A stretch of 64,000 nt of DNA. Origin: Sulfitobacter aestuariivivens (GTDB taxonomy: Bacteria; Pseudomonadota; Alphaproteobacteria; Rhodobacterales; Rhodobacteraceae). The notes below the pieces were generated by a model that made no database searches, was not told where the DNA came from, and worked only from the letters and a program-made list of their open reading frames with translations. The stretch spans positions 248,001 through 312,000 of the forward strand of contig NZ_JACTAG010000002.1 in assembly GCF_014763045.1 (NCBI RefSeq), read 5' to 3'. This document shows positions 8,751-17,759 of this stretch, one piece after another. Numbering within the stretch: the first letter of the stretch is position 1; every line of letters starts with the position of its first letter. A program made the translations under genes and the position numbers.

Positions 8751-9035
8751 TGGGTGATTCTCTTGCCTGGCTGCACTTGCGATGGTTCGAATTCAATACT
8801 TAACATGTCCACGGATGCTGTGGATAAGTTTGCGGGTAACTTACCCCCACCTGGAAATTTCCTTTGTTTTTGGCCCCCTTCATTCATCTGCCTAATTTTT
8901 AGGCAGATATGTAATCTACTGAAAACAAACAACTCTTTTTTAATTGTCGCGCAAAGCTTTGAAACTAAAAGAGTTTTTGTAACATAGGTTTCACACTTGC
9001 GCGCTCGGTGCACAAGTCAACGCCGCGCTGCAGCA
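8751..9035. other. 285-bp AT-richer intergenic region upstream of uvrC
   Basis: No gene is supported here. It holds a perfect DnaA box (8819-8827, minus strand TTATCCACA), a 13-bp palindrome GGGTAA-c-TTACCC (8834-8846), a perfect 8-bp stem ATCTGCCT-aattttt-AGGCAGAT (8886-8908) and distant arms AACTCTTTT (8931-8939) / AAAAGAGTT (8967-8975). It must contain the uvrC promoter and the end of the SDR gene transcript. Confidence 0.6.
8819..8827 (-). promoter_or_regulatory. Perfect DnaA box
   Basis: TTATCCACA on the minus strand, an exact match to the high-affinity DnaA box, about 70 bp before the uvrC start. It stands alone; no cluster that would mark an origin was seen in the window. One exact 9-mer can occur by chance. 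Confidence 0.4.
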
Positions 9036-9815
9036 TCACTCAACACCCAGCACATCAGGCGTCTGCCAGCCAAGGTGCTGACCACCGTCCACACAAATCA
9101 GCTGCCCGGTCACACCGCGCGAATCAATGAAGTAGCCCAAGGCCCCTGTGATATCTTCCGGATTGGCCCCCCGAGACAGGATTGTCGCAGCCCGCTGCGC
9201 CGCAAAATGCGCCTCTGACTGACGCATGCCGCGCAGGGTCGGACCGGGGCCAATGGCGTTCACCCGTATCGCCGGAGCAAGCGCCTGCGCGCTGGTCTGG
9301 GTCAGGGTCCACAACGCGGCTTTGGCCAAAGTATATGTCATGAATTCTGGGGTAAGCTTGCGCACACGCTGATCAATCATGTTGATGATCAGCCCCGATG
9401 CCTGCGGCTCCCCCGCCGTATCCGACTGCGGCTCAAGTCCCTGTGCCGCCATCGCCTGGGTCAAGACAAAGGGCGCACGCAGATTGCTCATCATGTGCCT
9501 GTCCCAACTGGTGCGGGTTGCTGAGGCTACCGTGTCGTACTCAAAAATCGACGCGTTGTTGACAAGGCAGCTTACAGGCCCGCCCAGCGCCTCTGCCGCA
9601 CGCGGCAACAACGCGTGAATTGCGTCTTCATTCAGCAGGTCCGCATGCAGCGCCACCGCGCTGCCGCCAGCCTGAACAATGTCATCGACAACATCCCGCG
9701 CGCCATCGGCCGAGCTGGCATAATGCACGCCCACCGCAAACCCGCGCCCCGCAAGGTAACGCGCCATCGCACGGCCCAATCGGTGACCCGCGCCGGTGAC
9801 AAGGGCGATGGGCAT
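9036..9815 (-). CDS. SDR oxidoreductase, pteridine reductase-like (FolM/PTR1 type)
   Basis: A 259-aa short-chain dehydrogenase. The nucleotide motif is TGAGHRLG, with Arg where classic SDRs have Gly; this TGxxxRxG form with a following HY marks pteridine reductases (PTR1, FolM), which reduce biopterin, dihydrofolate or dihydromonapterin with NADPH. The active-site Y-x3-K is present (YTLAK), as are VNNASIFE and the C-terminal GVTGQLICVDGGQHLGW. The start MPIALVTG follows GGGAGG. It is 11 bp from the exchanger gene upstream, so it is in the same transcript. The pteridine assignment is an inference from motifs; the substrate is unproven. Confidence 0.75.
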   Translation of the reverse strand: MPIALVTGAGHRLGRAMARYLAGRGFAVGVHYASSADGARDVVDDIVQAGGSAVALHADLLNEDAIHALLPRAAEALGGPVSCLVNNASIFEYDTVASATRTSWDRHMMSNLRAPFVLTQAMAAQGLEPQSDTAGEPQASGLIINMIDQRVRKLTPEFMTYTLAKAALWTLTQTSAQALAPAIRVNAIGPGPTLRGMRQSEAHFAAQRAATILSRGANPEDITGALGYFIDSRGVTGQLICVDGGQHLGWQTPDVLGVE

Positions 9816-9826
9816 GGCGGCCTCCC

Positions 9827-10780
9827 TCAGATCAGCACCACAATCAGATACAGCGCATACAGCGCCGACAGGACGATGCCCCAGATCCGCGTGATGTCTC
9901 GGTGCAGGAACACAAAGGGGATCAACAGCAGGGACGCACCCAACATGACCCACAAGTCAAAGGTCAGGAATTCTGCATCCACCGGGATCGGTCCGACAAG
10001 GCTGGCGATACCGATGATGGCCAGCAGATTGAACATGTTCGATCCGATCACGTTGCCCAGCGCCACATCCGCCTGACGGCGAAGGGCGGCCATGACCGTG
10101 GTCGCAAGCTCTGGCAGTGACGTCCCGATGGCAACGACTGTCAGGCCAATCACCGCATCACTCACGCCCCAAAAGCGCGCGATCGTCGTAGCGTTATCGA
10201 CCAGCAGTTCCGCACCCAGCGGCAACCCGACAAGCCCCAGTACCAAAAAGACAATGATCTTTATCAGCGGCATATCCGGATCGGCCTCTTCAGGGACCTC
10301 ATCTTCCGCGTCAACCTGGCTGGCGGTGCGATGCGCCTTGGCCTCAAAGAACGCGCTGCCAAGGAAAAACGCGAGCGCCGTCAGCAAGACAAGTGCAGCA
10401 ATCCAGTCAAAGACACCCCGAAATGCCAGCCCAATGAACAGAACACTGGCGGCGATCATATAAACATAGGTCTTGCGGGTGTTGCATTCCGACGTGTGCA
10501 TCGTTGCCAGAAGGGCCGGTATGCCCAGCACCAGCAGTATATTTGCCGTGTTTGACCCCACCACGTTGCCCAGGGCGATGCCCGGCGCGTCATCCAGGAT
10601 CGCCTTGATCGAGATCAGAAGCTCCGGTGCCGAGGTGCCGAACGCCACAATCGTCAAGCTGACGATCAAGGCAGGAACGCCCAGCCGCAGCGACAGATTC
10701 ACCGCCCCCTTGACCAGCGCGTCCCCCGCCAAAAGCAGGATCACCAGCCCAAGGATCAAGAGCGCCCACGTGGTGACCAT
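9827..10780 (-). CDS. Calcium/sodium antiporter, CaCA family (YrbG-like)
   Basis: A 317-aa inner-membrane exchanger with about ten helices in two inverted halves. Both alpha repeats are visible: GTSAPELLISI with GNVVGSNTANI in the first half and GTSLPELATTV with GNVIGSNMFNLL in the second; the Glu residues carry the ions. A hydrophilic loop (residues about 150-170, Asp/Glu-rich) separates the halves. It starts at the stop of the small zinc-ribbon gene (TAATG overlap), so it is co-translated. Confidence 0.9.
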   Translation of the reverse strand: MVTTWALLILGLVILLLAGDALVKGAVNLSLRLGVPALIVSLTIVAFGTSAPELLISIKAILDDAPGIALGNVVGSNTANILLVLGIPALLATMHTSECNTRKTYVYMIAASVLFIGLAFRGVFDWIAALVLLTALAFFLGSAFFEAKAHRTASQVDAEDEVPEEADPDMPLIKIIVFLVLGLVGLPLGAELLVDNATTIARFWGVSDAVIGLTVVAIGTSLPELATTVMAALRRQADVALGNVIGSNMFNLLAIIGIASLVGPIPVDAEFLTFDLWVMLGASLLLIPFVFLHRDITRIWGIVLSALYALYLIVVLI

Positions 10781-10944
10781 TAAGATTTGCCCCCGCAGGT
10801 GCAGTCACCCTTGCCAATGCGATAACGCCCGCAGGCATCGCATTTGGTCTGCTTCAGCCGCTTGCCGCCGATCCAATGCATCTTGCCGAACCAAGCGACC
10901 ACACCCATGAAGACCAGAAAAAGAATGACGATCTTTGAAATCAA
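10780..10944 (-). CDS. 54-aa membrane protein with C-terminal zinc-ribbon-like cysteines
   Basis: A small gene found by reading the gap. It begins with TTG overlapping the sppA-like stop (TTGA) and ends with TAA overlapping the exchanger ATG (TAATG), so it is coupled on both sides. Residues 4-19 form one hydrophobic helix (KIVILFLVFMGVVAWFG); the tail has TKCDACG and GDCTCGG, four cysteines spaced C-x2-C...C-x-C that could bind zinc or an iron-sulfur centre. I do not know a named family. The tight overlaps and the ordered cysteines argue that it is real. Confidence 0.75.
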   Translation of the reverse strand: MISKIVILFLVFMGVVAWFGKMHWIGGKRLKQTKCDACGRYRIGKGDCTCGGKS

Positions 10945-11738
10945 AGGCCGAACCGCGCGTAAGCTGCGCGCTCCTCAATCAGATGGGCAGCGTCTTGCAT
11001 CATCTCCATGCCAAAGCGCGACAGCAACCCTTTCTTGGTCCCGTAGCGTTTGAACTTAACCTTGTCGCCAAAGCGGTCCTTCATCACCGTCTGCAGATGG
11101 CCGACCCCGTCGATCAGGCCCAGTTCTGCCGCACGCTTGGCCAGCCAGATTTCCCCGGTAAACAGATCCTGGTCCGTCGTCAGCTTGTCACCGCGCCGCT
11201 CTTTCACATGATCGATAAAGTTGCCGTGGATATCCTCCAGCAGCGCCTTGAGGCGGGCCACGTCTTCGGGGTTCTCCGGGCGGAACGGGTCCAGCATGCT
11301 CTTGGACTTTCCAGCGGTGTAGACCCGCCGTTCCACGCCATGCTCCTTAATAAATTCATGCACCCCGAAAGAGGCAGATATGACCCCGATGGAACCGACG
11401 ATTGAACTGGGGTCGCCATAAATCTCATCGGCCGCCGCAGCCAGCCAGTACCCGCCAGACGCCGCCACGTCTTCGACAAAGGCAATCACCGGCACGTCCT
11501 TTTCAGCCGCAAGGCGCCGGATACGCGCGCCGATCAGGGACGATTGCACAGGGCTGCCGCCGGGCGAATTGATCTGCAGGGCCACCGCCACCGGCTTGCC
11601 CTTGGAAAAGGCCTTTTCGATGATCGGGGCCAGCGTCACGTCATTCAGCGCGGCACGGCCTTGCGTGCCAATCACACCGGAAAGGCGGATCACAGCAACG
11701 GTCGGGTCACTTTTCAGGAAGGGCAGCCAGCGTTTCAT
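10941..11738 (-). CDS. S49 family signal-peptide peptidase (SppA/SohB-like)
   Basis: A 265-aa short-form S49 serine protease, which degrades cleaved signal peptides and membrane-protein fragments. The nucleophile Ser is in DVAASGGYWLAAAAD, followed by SSIVGSIGVI; the partner Lys is likely in VYTAGKSKSMLDPF. There is little hydrophobic sequence at the N-terminus (MKRWLPFLKSDPTVAVIRL), so it may be only peripherally attached. The start at 11738 was chosen over a longer version because it fits the family's usual beginning. The next gene starts within its stop codon. Confidence 0.88.
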   Translation of the reverse strand: MKRWLPFLKSDPTVAVIRLSGVIGTQGRAALNDVTLAPIIEKAFSKGKPVAVALQINSPGGSPVQSSLIGARIRRLAAEKDVPVIAFVEDVAASGGYWLAAAADEIYGDPSSIVGSIGVISASFGVHEFIKEHGVERRVYTAGKSKSMLDPFRPENPEDVARLKALLEDIHGNFIDHVKERRGDKLTTDQDLFTGEIWLAKRAAELGLIDGVGHLQTVMKDRFGDKVKFKRYGTKKGLLSRFGMEMMQDAAHLIEERAAYARFGL

Positions 11739-11789
11739 GAGTTCCCATGTAGAGCGCGCGGGCGGCACGAACAAGGCGCGGCCCCCCGA

Positions 11790-12551
11790 TTATTGGCGGA
11801 TGCGCCAGCCTGTGCGGAAAATCCACCAGATGACGCCAAGGCACAGTGCGGTAAACCCGGCTATGGCCAGCAGGCTGATCACCACCGGCACGTCTGCCGT
11901 GTCAAAGAACGCCCAACGAAAACCCGAGATCAGATAGACCACCGGATTGAACATCGATACCGTCTGCCAGAACGGTGGCAGCATAGAAATCGAATAGAAC
12001 GACCCCCCGAGGAAAACCAAGGGCGTGACGATCAGCAACGGCACGATCTGCAACTGCTCGAAATTGCCTGCCCAGATCCCAAGGATGAAACCAAAAAGCG
12101 CAAAGCTGATCGTTGTCAGCACAAGGAAAAGCAACATCGCAAACGGATGCGCGACTGAAATGTCGACAAAAAAGAACGAGGTCGCCAGAATGATCAGACC
12201 GATGATCAACGCCTTGACCGCCGCCGCCCCCACATAGCCGACCACGATCTCAATAAAGGATATCGGCGCAGCCAGCAGCTCAAAGAACGTGCCGATGAAT
12301 TTCGGAAAGTAGATCCCGAAAGACGCGTTCGATATCGATTGCGTGATCACTGTCAGCATGATCAGCCCCGGCACGATGAACGCCCCATAGCTGATGCCGT
12401 CAACTTCCTGAATACGGCTGCCAATCGCCGCGCCAAACACCACAAAATAAAGCGAGGTCGAAATTACCGGCGCTAGAAAGCTTTGGGCGATGGTGCGGAA
12501 AAAACGGAACATCTCAAAGACAAAGATAGATTGGATCGCAGTCCAGTTCAT
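11790..12551 (-). CDS. ABC-2 type transporter permease
   Basis: A 253-aa membrane protein with six helices and the ABC-2 architecture (start [34 protein letters not shown]; late [16 protein letters not shown]). It belongs to the YadH/NodJ-like exporter group, which pairs with a DrrA/NodI-like ATPase. It overlaps the ATPase gene by 4 bp (ATGA), so the two are translated together. The exported substrate cannot be told; a lipid, polysaccharide or drug are the known options. Confidence 0.9.
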   Translation of the reverse strand: MNWTAIQSIFVFEMFRFFRTIAQSFLAPVISTSLYFVVFGAAIGSRIQEVDGISYGAFIVPGLIMLTVITQSISNASFGIYFPKFIGTFFELLAAPISFIEIVVGYVGAAAVKALIIGLIILATSFFFVDISVAHPFAMLLFLVLTTISFALFGFILGIWAGNFEQLQIVPLLIVTPLVFLGGSFYSISMLPPFWQTVSMFNPVVYLISGFRWAFFDTADVPVVISLLAIAGFTALCLGVIWWIFRTGWRIRQ

Positions 12552-13477
12552 GCCGCGTCCTCCCGCACCAGCGTGACAAAGATGTCCTCAAGGCTTGATT
12601 GCCGCGTTGACAGGTCGCGCAATACCAGGCCTGCATCCGCCACCTGCGACAAGAGCTTGGTAATGCCCGTGCGTTCGCGCTTGGTGTCGTAGGTATAGAT
12701 CAGCGTGCAGCCATCCTCCGAAAGCGTCACCGCGTCCGAACGCAAAGACGCCGGCACGGCGTCGATCTTTTCTGCCAGTTGTACTTCCAGCTGCTTTTGG
12801 CCCATCCGCTTCATCAACTTGGTCTTTTTCTCCACCAACAGCAATTCGCCCTTGGCAATCACCCCGACCCGGTCGGCAATCGCTTCGGCCTCCTCGATGT
12901 AATGGGTGGTCAGAATGATCGTCACACCTGACGCTTTCAGGTCGGCCACCACATCCCACATGTCACGGCGCAGCTCCACATCCACGCCTGCCGTCGGCTC
13001 ATCCAGAAACAGCACCCGCGGATCATGCGCCAGCGCCTTGGCAATCAGCACACGCCGTTTCATCCCTCCCGACAGGGCATGAATTCGCGCGTCTTTCTTG
13101 TCCCACAAGGACAGCGACCTCAGGACCTTTTCAATCGCCGCATCATCACGCGGCTTGCCATAAAGCCCGCGCGAAAAGCGGACCGTATTGATGACCTTTT
13201 CAAAGGGTTCAAGATTAATTTCCTGTGGTACCAGGCCGATCAGACTGCGCGCCGCACGAAAATCTTTGATGATGTCGTGCCCACCTACGGTAACCGTGCC
13301 GGACGTGGCTGTGGTGATCCCGCAAACTGTTGAAATCAAAGTGGTTTTACCCGCACCATTGGGACCAAGCAAGGCCAGGATCTCGCCCTCTTCTATTTCA
13401 AGCGAAACGCCCTTGAGCGCCTCAAATCCATCATCATACGATTTGTGCAGGGTCTGGATACTGACAATGGGGGACAT
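12548..13477 (-). CDS. ABC transporter ATP-binding protein
   Basis: A 309-aa ATPase with Walker [10 protein letters not shown]-loop VPQEINL, signature LSGGMKRRV, Walker [13 protein letters not shown] and H-loop TTHYIEEAE. After the nucleotide domain there is a roughly 90-residue C-terminal extension typical of the DrrA/YadG exporter group. The start [14 protein letters not shown] was chosen; longer forms add an arginine-rich stretch without family likeness. It partners the adjoining permease. Confidence 0.92.
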   Translation of the reverse strand: MSPIVSIQTLHKSYDDGFEALKGVSLEIEEGEILALLGPNGAGKTTLISTVCGITTATSGTVTVGGHDIIKDFRAARSLIGLVPQEINLEPFEKVINTVRFSRGLYGKPRDDAAIEKVLRSLSLWDKKDARIHALSGGMKRRVLIAKALAHDPRVLFLDEPTAGVDVELRRDMWDVVADLKASGVTIILTTHYIEEAEAIADRVGVIAKGELLLVEKKTKLMKRMGQKQLEVQLAEKIDAVPASLRSDAVTLSEDGCTLIYTYDTKRERTGITKLLSQVADAGLVLRDLSTRQSSLEDIFVTLVREDAA

Positions 13478-13620
13478 GGTCGGGCCTTCCGGATTTTTCG
13501 CCACCCTAGACCGGAATGCGCGCAAGCAACAGGCCCCCTCGCCGCCCGAAACGTGACGTTGCCAAAGACGCAACTCCCGGCGTCGCAAGGCCCTTCACCA
13601 CCGGGCGCGCACGTCCCCGT

Positions 13621-13642
13621 TTCACCCTTTTGAAAATACCTC
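13621..13642 (-). repeat. Dispersed 22-bp repeat, copy B
   Basis: Same ends as copy A (AGGTATTT and AGGGTGAAA on the minus strand) with TTTTCAAAAGGG in the middle, identical to copy D (52691-52712) over 22 bp. It lies in the 214-bp gap between the CoxG-like gene and the ABC operon, about 144 bp before the ATPase start. Confidence 0.7.
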
Positions 13643-13691
13643 TGCGCACCGGGTCAATCCCCGCAACGCTCACGTTTCACGCGCCGGAAAT

Positions 13692-14207
13692 CTATTCCTT
13701 GCTGCGCCCGAACCAGCCCTTCTTTTTAGGCTCCTCGTCTTGCTCAACCACAGGCTCCCCCTCCTGCCCCCCTTCGAGAGAGGCCTGCAGGTTGTTGAAA
13801 AACTGATCCGCCATCTTCTTGGCGAAACCATCGATGATCCGGCTGCCCAGTTGGGCCAGCTTGCCGCCAACCTTGGCCTCCACATCATAACTCAGCTCGG
13901 TACCGCCGCCCTTCTCGCTCAGCCGCACTTCGGCCCCGCCCTTGGCAAACCCCGCAGCGCCTCCCTTGCCAGCGCCATCAATCTTGAGCGATGTGTTCTC
14001 CACGAGCTCCGACAAGGTGACCTGGCCCTTGAACGTCGCCTTCACCGGGCCGACCTTTTGCACCACCGTGGCCTCGTATCCTTCGGCCACAGATCCGGTC
14101 ACCTCCTGCGCACCAGGCACACAATTCTTCAACATGTCAGGATCAAGCAGGGCCGCATAAACCTCGGCCGGGGTGGCGGCAATCTGGCGCGTATCGGACA
14201 TTTGCAT
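13692..14207 (-). CDS. CoxG-like SRPBCC protein (carbon monoxide dehydrogenase subunit G family)
   Basis: A 171-aa START-like (SRPBCC) protein. Family phrases are RQIAATPAEVYAALLDPDML, CVPGAQEV, VGPVKATFKGQVTLSEL and the Gly-rich GKGGAAGFAKGGAEVRL, then a lipophilic helix and a charged tail (EEPKKKGWFGRSKE) that could attach to the membrane. CoxG anchors CO dehydrogenase in Oligotropha, but no coxSML genes are near here, so the role is open. Start MQMSDTRQ follows GGAGG at 7 nt. Confidence 0.82.
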   Translation of the reverse strand: MQMSDTRQIAATPAEVYAALLDPDMLKNCVPGAQEVTGSVAEGYEATVVQKVGPVKATFKGQVTLSELVENTSLKIDGAGKGGAAGFAKGGAEVRLSEKGGGTELSYDVEAKVGGKLAQLGSRIIDGFAKKMADQFFNNLQASLEGGQEGEPVVEQDEEPKKKGWFGRSKE

Positions 14208-14312
14208 CTGGGGGCCTCCTTCAAAGTGTTCAACGGAAGATAACAGGTTGGGACCGCGCGCCAAGTCGGAAAGCAGCTAGACAGGTCGCTTACCGCTGTT
14301 AGGTCTGGGCAC

Positions 14313-15290
14313 ATGACCGCCGCCCCTCAAAACCGTGCAGGACTTGCCATTCTGATCATCCTGGTCGGCATGTTTTCCATTTCGCTCAACGATATGATCA
14401 TCAAACAGCTGTCTGGTGGCTATCCTTTGCATGAAATCGTCTTTGCCCGCTCGGCCATCGGCATCCTCATCGGCTTGGCCATCGTGCAAATCGAAGGCGG
14501 GCTGCACTTGCTGAAAACGGATGAACCTTGGCCGCACGCCTTGCGCGGTGTGCTTATTGTGACATCCAACATGACCTTCTTCGTGGCTCTCGCGGCCCTG
14601 CCCCTTGCCGAGGCGACAGCGTTGTTTTTCGTAGCCCCGCTGGTGATCACCCTGCTGTCGATCCCGATGCTGGGCGAAAAGGTCGGGCCCATGCGGCTGG
14701 GCGCGGTGGCGGTAGGCTTTGTCGGCGTGGTGATCATGCAGCGCCCTTGGGCCAGCAGCGACGCGCTTGACGTCTCGCGCTGGGTTCTGCTGTTGCCGAT
14801 CGTGGCGGCCGTGACCTATGCGCTGAACCAGCTGATGACCCGCAAGCTGGGGGTCAAGGCCAAGGCCTCTGTGATGTCGGTCTATATCCAGGCTGCATTC
14901 ATCGTGGTTTCTGTAGGGTTTTTTCTGGCAGCAGGCGACGGGCGCTATGTCGATGCGGGCAGCGGCGCATCATCTACCTTCTTACTGCGCGCATGGGTCT
15001 GGCCAGCGGCGGGGGATGCGTGGGTGTTTCTGGCTCTGGGCACAAATTCAGCAGTGATCGGCTATTGCCTCAGCCAGGCTTACCGCCTCGGCGATGCGGC
15101 GACCGTCGCCCCGTTTGAATACGTCCTGCTACCCTTGGCCATGTTCTGGGGCTACGTGGTCTTTGGCGACCTGCCAGTGCTTGAAGTCTGGATCGGCATC
15201 GCGCTGATCCTGTTTGCGGGTCTGTTCGTATTCCTGCGCGAAAGACATAAAGCGCGTGCAATCACACGTGGGTACGCGGCACGCCGCTAG
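14313..15290 (+). CDS. EamA/DMT family transporter
   Basis: A 325-aa protein of ten hydrophobic helices in two EamA halves. The N-half has MFSISLNDMIIKQLSGGYPLHEIVFARS and LPLAEATALFFVAPLVITLLS (quoted in parts), the second half YCLSQAYRLGDAATVAPFEYVLLP. The group includes exporters of S-adenosylmethionine, amino acids and metabolites; the substrate is not known. It is divergent from the CoxG-like gene. Confidence 0.88.
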   Translation: MTAAPQNRAGLAILIILVGMFSISLNDMIIKQLSGGYPLHEIVFARSAIGILIGLAIVQIEGGLHLLKTDEPWPHALRGVLIVTSNMTFFVALAALPLAEATALFFVAPLVITLLSIPMLGEKVGPMRLGAVAVGFVGVVIMQRPWASSDALDVSRWVLLLPIVAAVTYALNQLMTRKLGVKAKASVMSVYIQAAFIVVSVGFFLAAGDGRYVDAGSGASSTFLLRAWVWPAAGDAWVFLALGTNSAVIGYCLSQAYRLGDAATVAPFEYVLLPLAMFWGYVVFGDLPVLEVWIGIALILFAGLFVFLRERHKARAITRGYAARR

Positions 15291-15363
15291 GACCTGACAG
15301 ACACAAACCCAGACCTGCACTGTCACATGTGGCGGGCGACCCCACCTGTCAGCCCTTGATCCG

Positions 15364-16329
15364 TCACTCCGTCACGCGCACGACAACCTTGCCAGTCGCC
15401 TTTCGCGTGCGCAGCAAATCCAGCGCTTCGTTTGCCTGCTCCAGCGGCAATTCGTGGCTGACATGAGGCTTCAGCTTGCCCTGCATGTACCATGTGAACA
15501 ATTGCTGGAAACTGTCGGTCAGCACCTTGGGGTTCACACGGGCATACCCACCCCAATAGAATCCCAGCACGTGCAGGTTCTTGACCAGCAGAATATTCGC
15601 GGGGATCTGCGGGATCTCGCCACTGGCAAAACCAAGTGGCAGCAGGCGCGCCTCCGGGTTGCACGCCCGCATCGCGGCCTTGAACTGATCACCGCCCACC
15701 GGATCATAGACCACATCGGCACCGCCCAGCGCCTTGACGACCTCGCGAATATCATCTGTCTCTGAATTGACCAGATGATCCGCGCCGACCTCTTTGCACA
15801 CCGCGAGCTTTTCAGCGCCGCGCGCGCAGGCGATCACCTCGGCCCCCATCAACTTGCCCAGTTCGACCGCAGTCAGGCCCACACCGCCAGACGCACCCAG
15901 CACCAGCAGGCGTTCGCCCGGCTGCAGCCGCGCCTTGTAATCAAGGCCCACATGGCTGGTACCATAGGCGATCAGAAAGGCGGCAGCGTCGGTCGCGCTC
16001 ATCTGATCTGGTATCGGCACGCAAACGTCCTGCGATACTGCCACGTATTCACCCAGACCACCAAAGCCGGTAAAAGCAGCGATACGCTGGCCGGGCTTGA
16101 ACCGGGTCACGCCGTCGCCCACTTCCGTGATGGTGCCTGCCAGCTCCATCCCCAGCGTATAGGGCAGCGGCGGCTTTTCCTGATATGTGCCCTTGATAAT
16201 CAGCAGATCACCAAAGTTCAGCCCGCAGGTTTCGACCTTGACCAGAACCTGCCCGGCAGCGGGTGTTGGCTTCTCGATCTCCTGCATGGAAAGCGGCGTG
16301 TCGAGGGCGGTCAGTTGCATGGCGCGCAT
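15364..16329 (-). CDS. Zinc-free medium-chain dehydrogenase, NADPH:quinone oxidoreductase family
   Basis: A 321-aa MDR protein. The GroES-like part has CGLNFGDLLIIKGTYQEKPP and PYTLGMELAGTITEVGDGV; the Rossmann part has LVLGASGGVGLTAVELGKLMGA. The structural and catalytic zinc cysteines of alcohol dehydrogenases are absent, as expected for quinone/enal reductases. It ends with TGKVVVRVTE. Two starts are possible (MRAMQL or the ATG 9 nt later). It stands alone. Confidence 0.85.
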   Translation of the reverse strand: MRAMQLTALDTPLSMQEIEKPTPAAGQVLVKVETCGLNFGDLLIIKGTYQEKPPLPYTLGMELAGTITEVGDGVTRFKPGQRIAAFTGFGGLGEYVAVSQDVCVPIPDQMSATDAAAFLIAYGTSHVGLDYKARLQPGERLLVLGASGGVGLTAVELGKLMGAEVIACARGAEKLAVCKEVGADHLVNSETDDIREVVKALGGADVVYDPVGGDQFKAAMRACNPEARLLPLGFASGEIPQIPANILLVKNLHVLGFYWGGYARVNPKVLTDSFQQLFTWYMQGKLKPHVSHELPLEQANEALDLLRTRKATGKVVVRVTE

Positions 16330-16412
16330 GGCAAGGCTCCTTGTTGGGCTGTCGCCGCAAGATGCAGAGGTGCCCGCCGATTGGCAAGCAGGTGCGTCGC
16401 GTCACGCGCCCC

Positions 16413-17759
16413 TCACGGGAAGGTCACGGTCACGCACAGCCCCGGCGCATTGTCATCAAGCCGCAGCGACGCGCCATGCAAGGCCGCCACCGCATCAACA
16501 AGGCTCAGCCCCAGACCATTGCCGGGCGTGTGCCGGCTGCGGTCCAGACGATACAGACGCTGCAGCACCTTTTTGCGCTCAGACACGGGAATGCCCGGCC
16601 CGGTATCAGCAACCTTCAGCACGTTCCGCCCCATCTCTGTTCCAAGCGTCACCGTCACATCACTGCCCGGTGGTGTGTGTCGCAAGGCATTTTCGATCAG
16701 GTTCGACAGCATTTGACCCAGCAGGGTCCTGTCGCCCGGCACAGTGACGGGCCCGTCCGGCGCATTCAGCTCAAGGGTTTGACCCGCCTCGGTTGCTGTA
16801 GGCTCAAACACCTCAACAATCGTCCGGCAAAGCGCGCTCAGATCAACGGGCGCAAAGCGGCCCTTGGCCGACCCGCCTTCGACCTGCGCCAGCTGCAACA
16901 GGGACTGAAAGGTCGACGCGATCCCGTCGATCTCAGCCTGCGCCTTGTCCACCATTGCCGCAGCGGGCGTGCCTTCAGTCAGCGATCTGTCCAGATCATC
17001 CAGATGAACCGCCACGCGCTGAATGGGCGTCTTGAGGTCATGGGCGATATCCGAAGACACCTGTCGCAGGGCATCAACCGACGCCTCCTGCGCCCGTGCC
17101 ATCTGGTTCAGCTTGCCACCGATCTGGCGCAGGTCATCCGACCAGCGCGGCCCGATATCCACCCGCGCCGCCAGATTGCCCGTCGTCATCTCATCCAGTG
17201 CAGCACCCACAACCTCCACATGCCGCTTTGACCGCCGCGCCAGGATCAAACCACCAGACAGTGCAATCAGCACCGTCGGCAAGAGACTGATCAGCAGGAT
17301 GTTCACAAACAGATCCCGCAGGGCCAGGATCTCTGCCCGGCTGCGCGCGATGGTCAGCAACCCACCATAAAGCGCGTCAGTCAGCGACAGATAAGCGCCA
17401 TCGAATTCTGCCTGATCCGGGTTGAGCGAAACGATGTGGAATCCTTCGTCATCGCGTGAAATCGCCCCATTGCCATAGATGCGGCCATTGGGTGCGATGT
17501 AGCTGATGATCAGCCGGTTCGGATCCGCCTCACGCGACTCCGCCCGGACCAAGGCAGCAACGGCCCCCGAATTGGGTGCGGCACGAAACCCGGCAAGGTC
17601 CTGCCGCAGATCAGCGCGGATTGCCTCTTCAAAGGAATTGCGGGTGACCTGATAGCTGGCATAGAGGCTCAGCAAACTGACGACCGAGAACAGCAGCACC
17701 AACAGCAGCGCCAGCCGCAGGGGCATGGACCGCCAAAGCTTGGTGATCCTGCCGTTCAC
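16413..17759 (-). CDS. Sensor histidine kinase
   Basis: A 448-aa classical kinase: transmembrane helix near residues 12-34, a periplasmic domain to about 150, a second helix (FVNILLISLLPTVLIALSGG), HAMP, dimerisation/His box SSDIAHDLKTPIQRV, N box NLIENALRHTPPGSDV, G1 DTGPGIP and G2 GNGLGLSL. It forms a pair with the response regulator (4-bp overlap) and sits 139 bp from a divergent DegP-like protease gene. That suggests it senses envelope state. The signal is not visible from sequence. Confidence 0.92.
   Translation of the reverse strand: MNGRITKLWRSMPLRLALLLVLLFSVVSLLSLYASYQVTRNSFEEAIRADLRQDLAGFRAAPNSGAVAALVRAESREADPNRLIISYIAPNGRIYGNGAISRDDEGFHIVSLNPDQAEFDGAYLSLTDALYGGLLTIARSRAEILALRDLFVNILLISLLPTVLIALSGGLILARRSKRHVEVVGAALDEMTTGNLAARVDIGPRWSDDLRQIGGKLNQMARAQEASVDALRQVSSDIAHDLKTPIQRVAVHLDDLDRSLTEGTPAAAMVDKAQAEIDGIASTFQSLLQLAQVEGGSAKGRFAPVDLSALCRTIVEVFEPTATEAGQTLELNAPDGPVTVPGDRTLLGQMLSNLIENALRHTPPGSDVTVTLGTEMGRNVLKVADTGPGIPVSERKKVLQRLYRLDRSRHTPGNGLGLSLVDAVAALHGASLRLDDNAPGLCVTVTFP

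Noticed and set aside
8819..8827. Replication origin
   Set aside because: A single DnaA box without a cluster, AT-rich unwinding element or origin genes.
8751..8830. SOS (LexA) box upstream of uvrC
   Set aside because: Only one GTTC half-site is present; alphaproteobacterial LexA needs GTTC-N7-GTTC.
8546..9013. 155-aa minus-strand frame upstream of and overlapping uvrC
   Set aside because: Its second half is uvrC in another frame and the first half is AT-rich promoter sequence.
13692..14207. Part of a CO dehydrogenase operon
   Set aside because: CoxG-like only; no coxS, coxM, coxL in the window.
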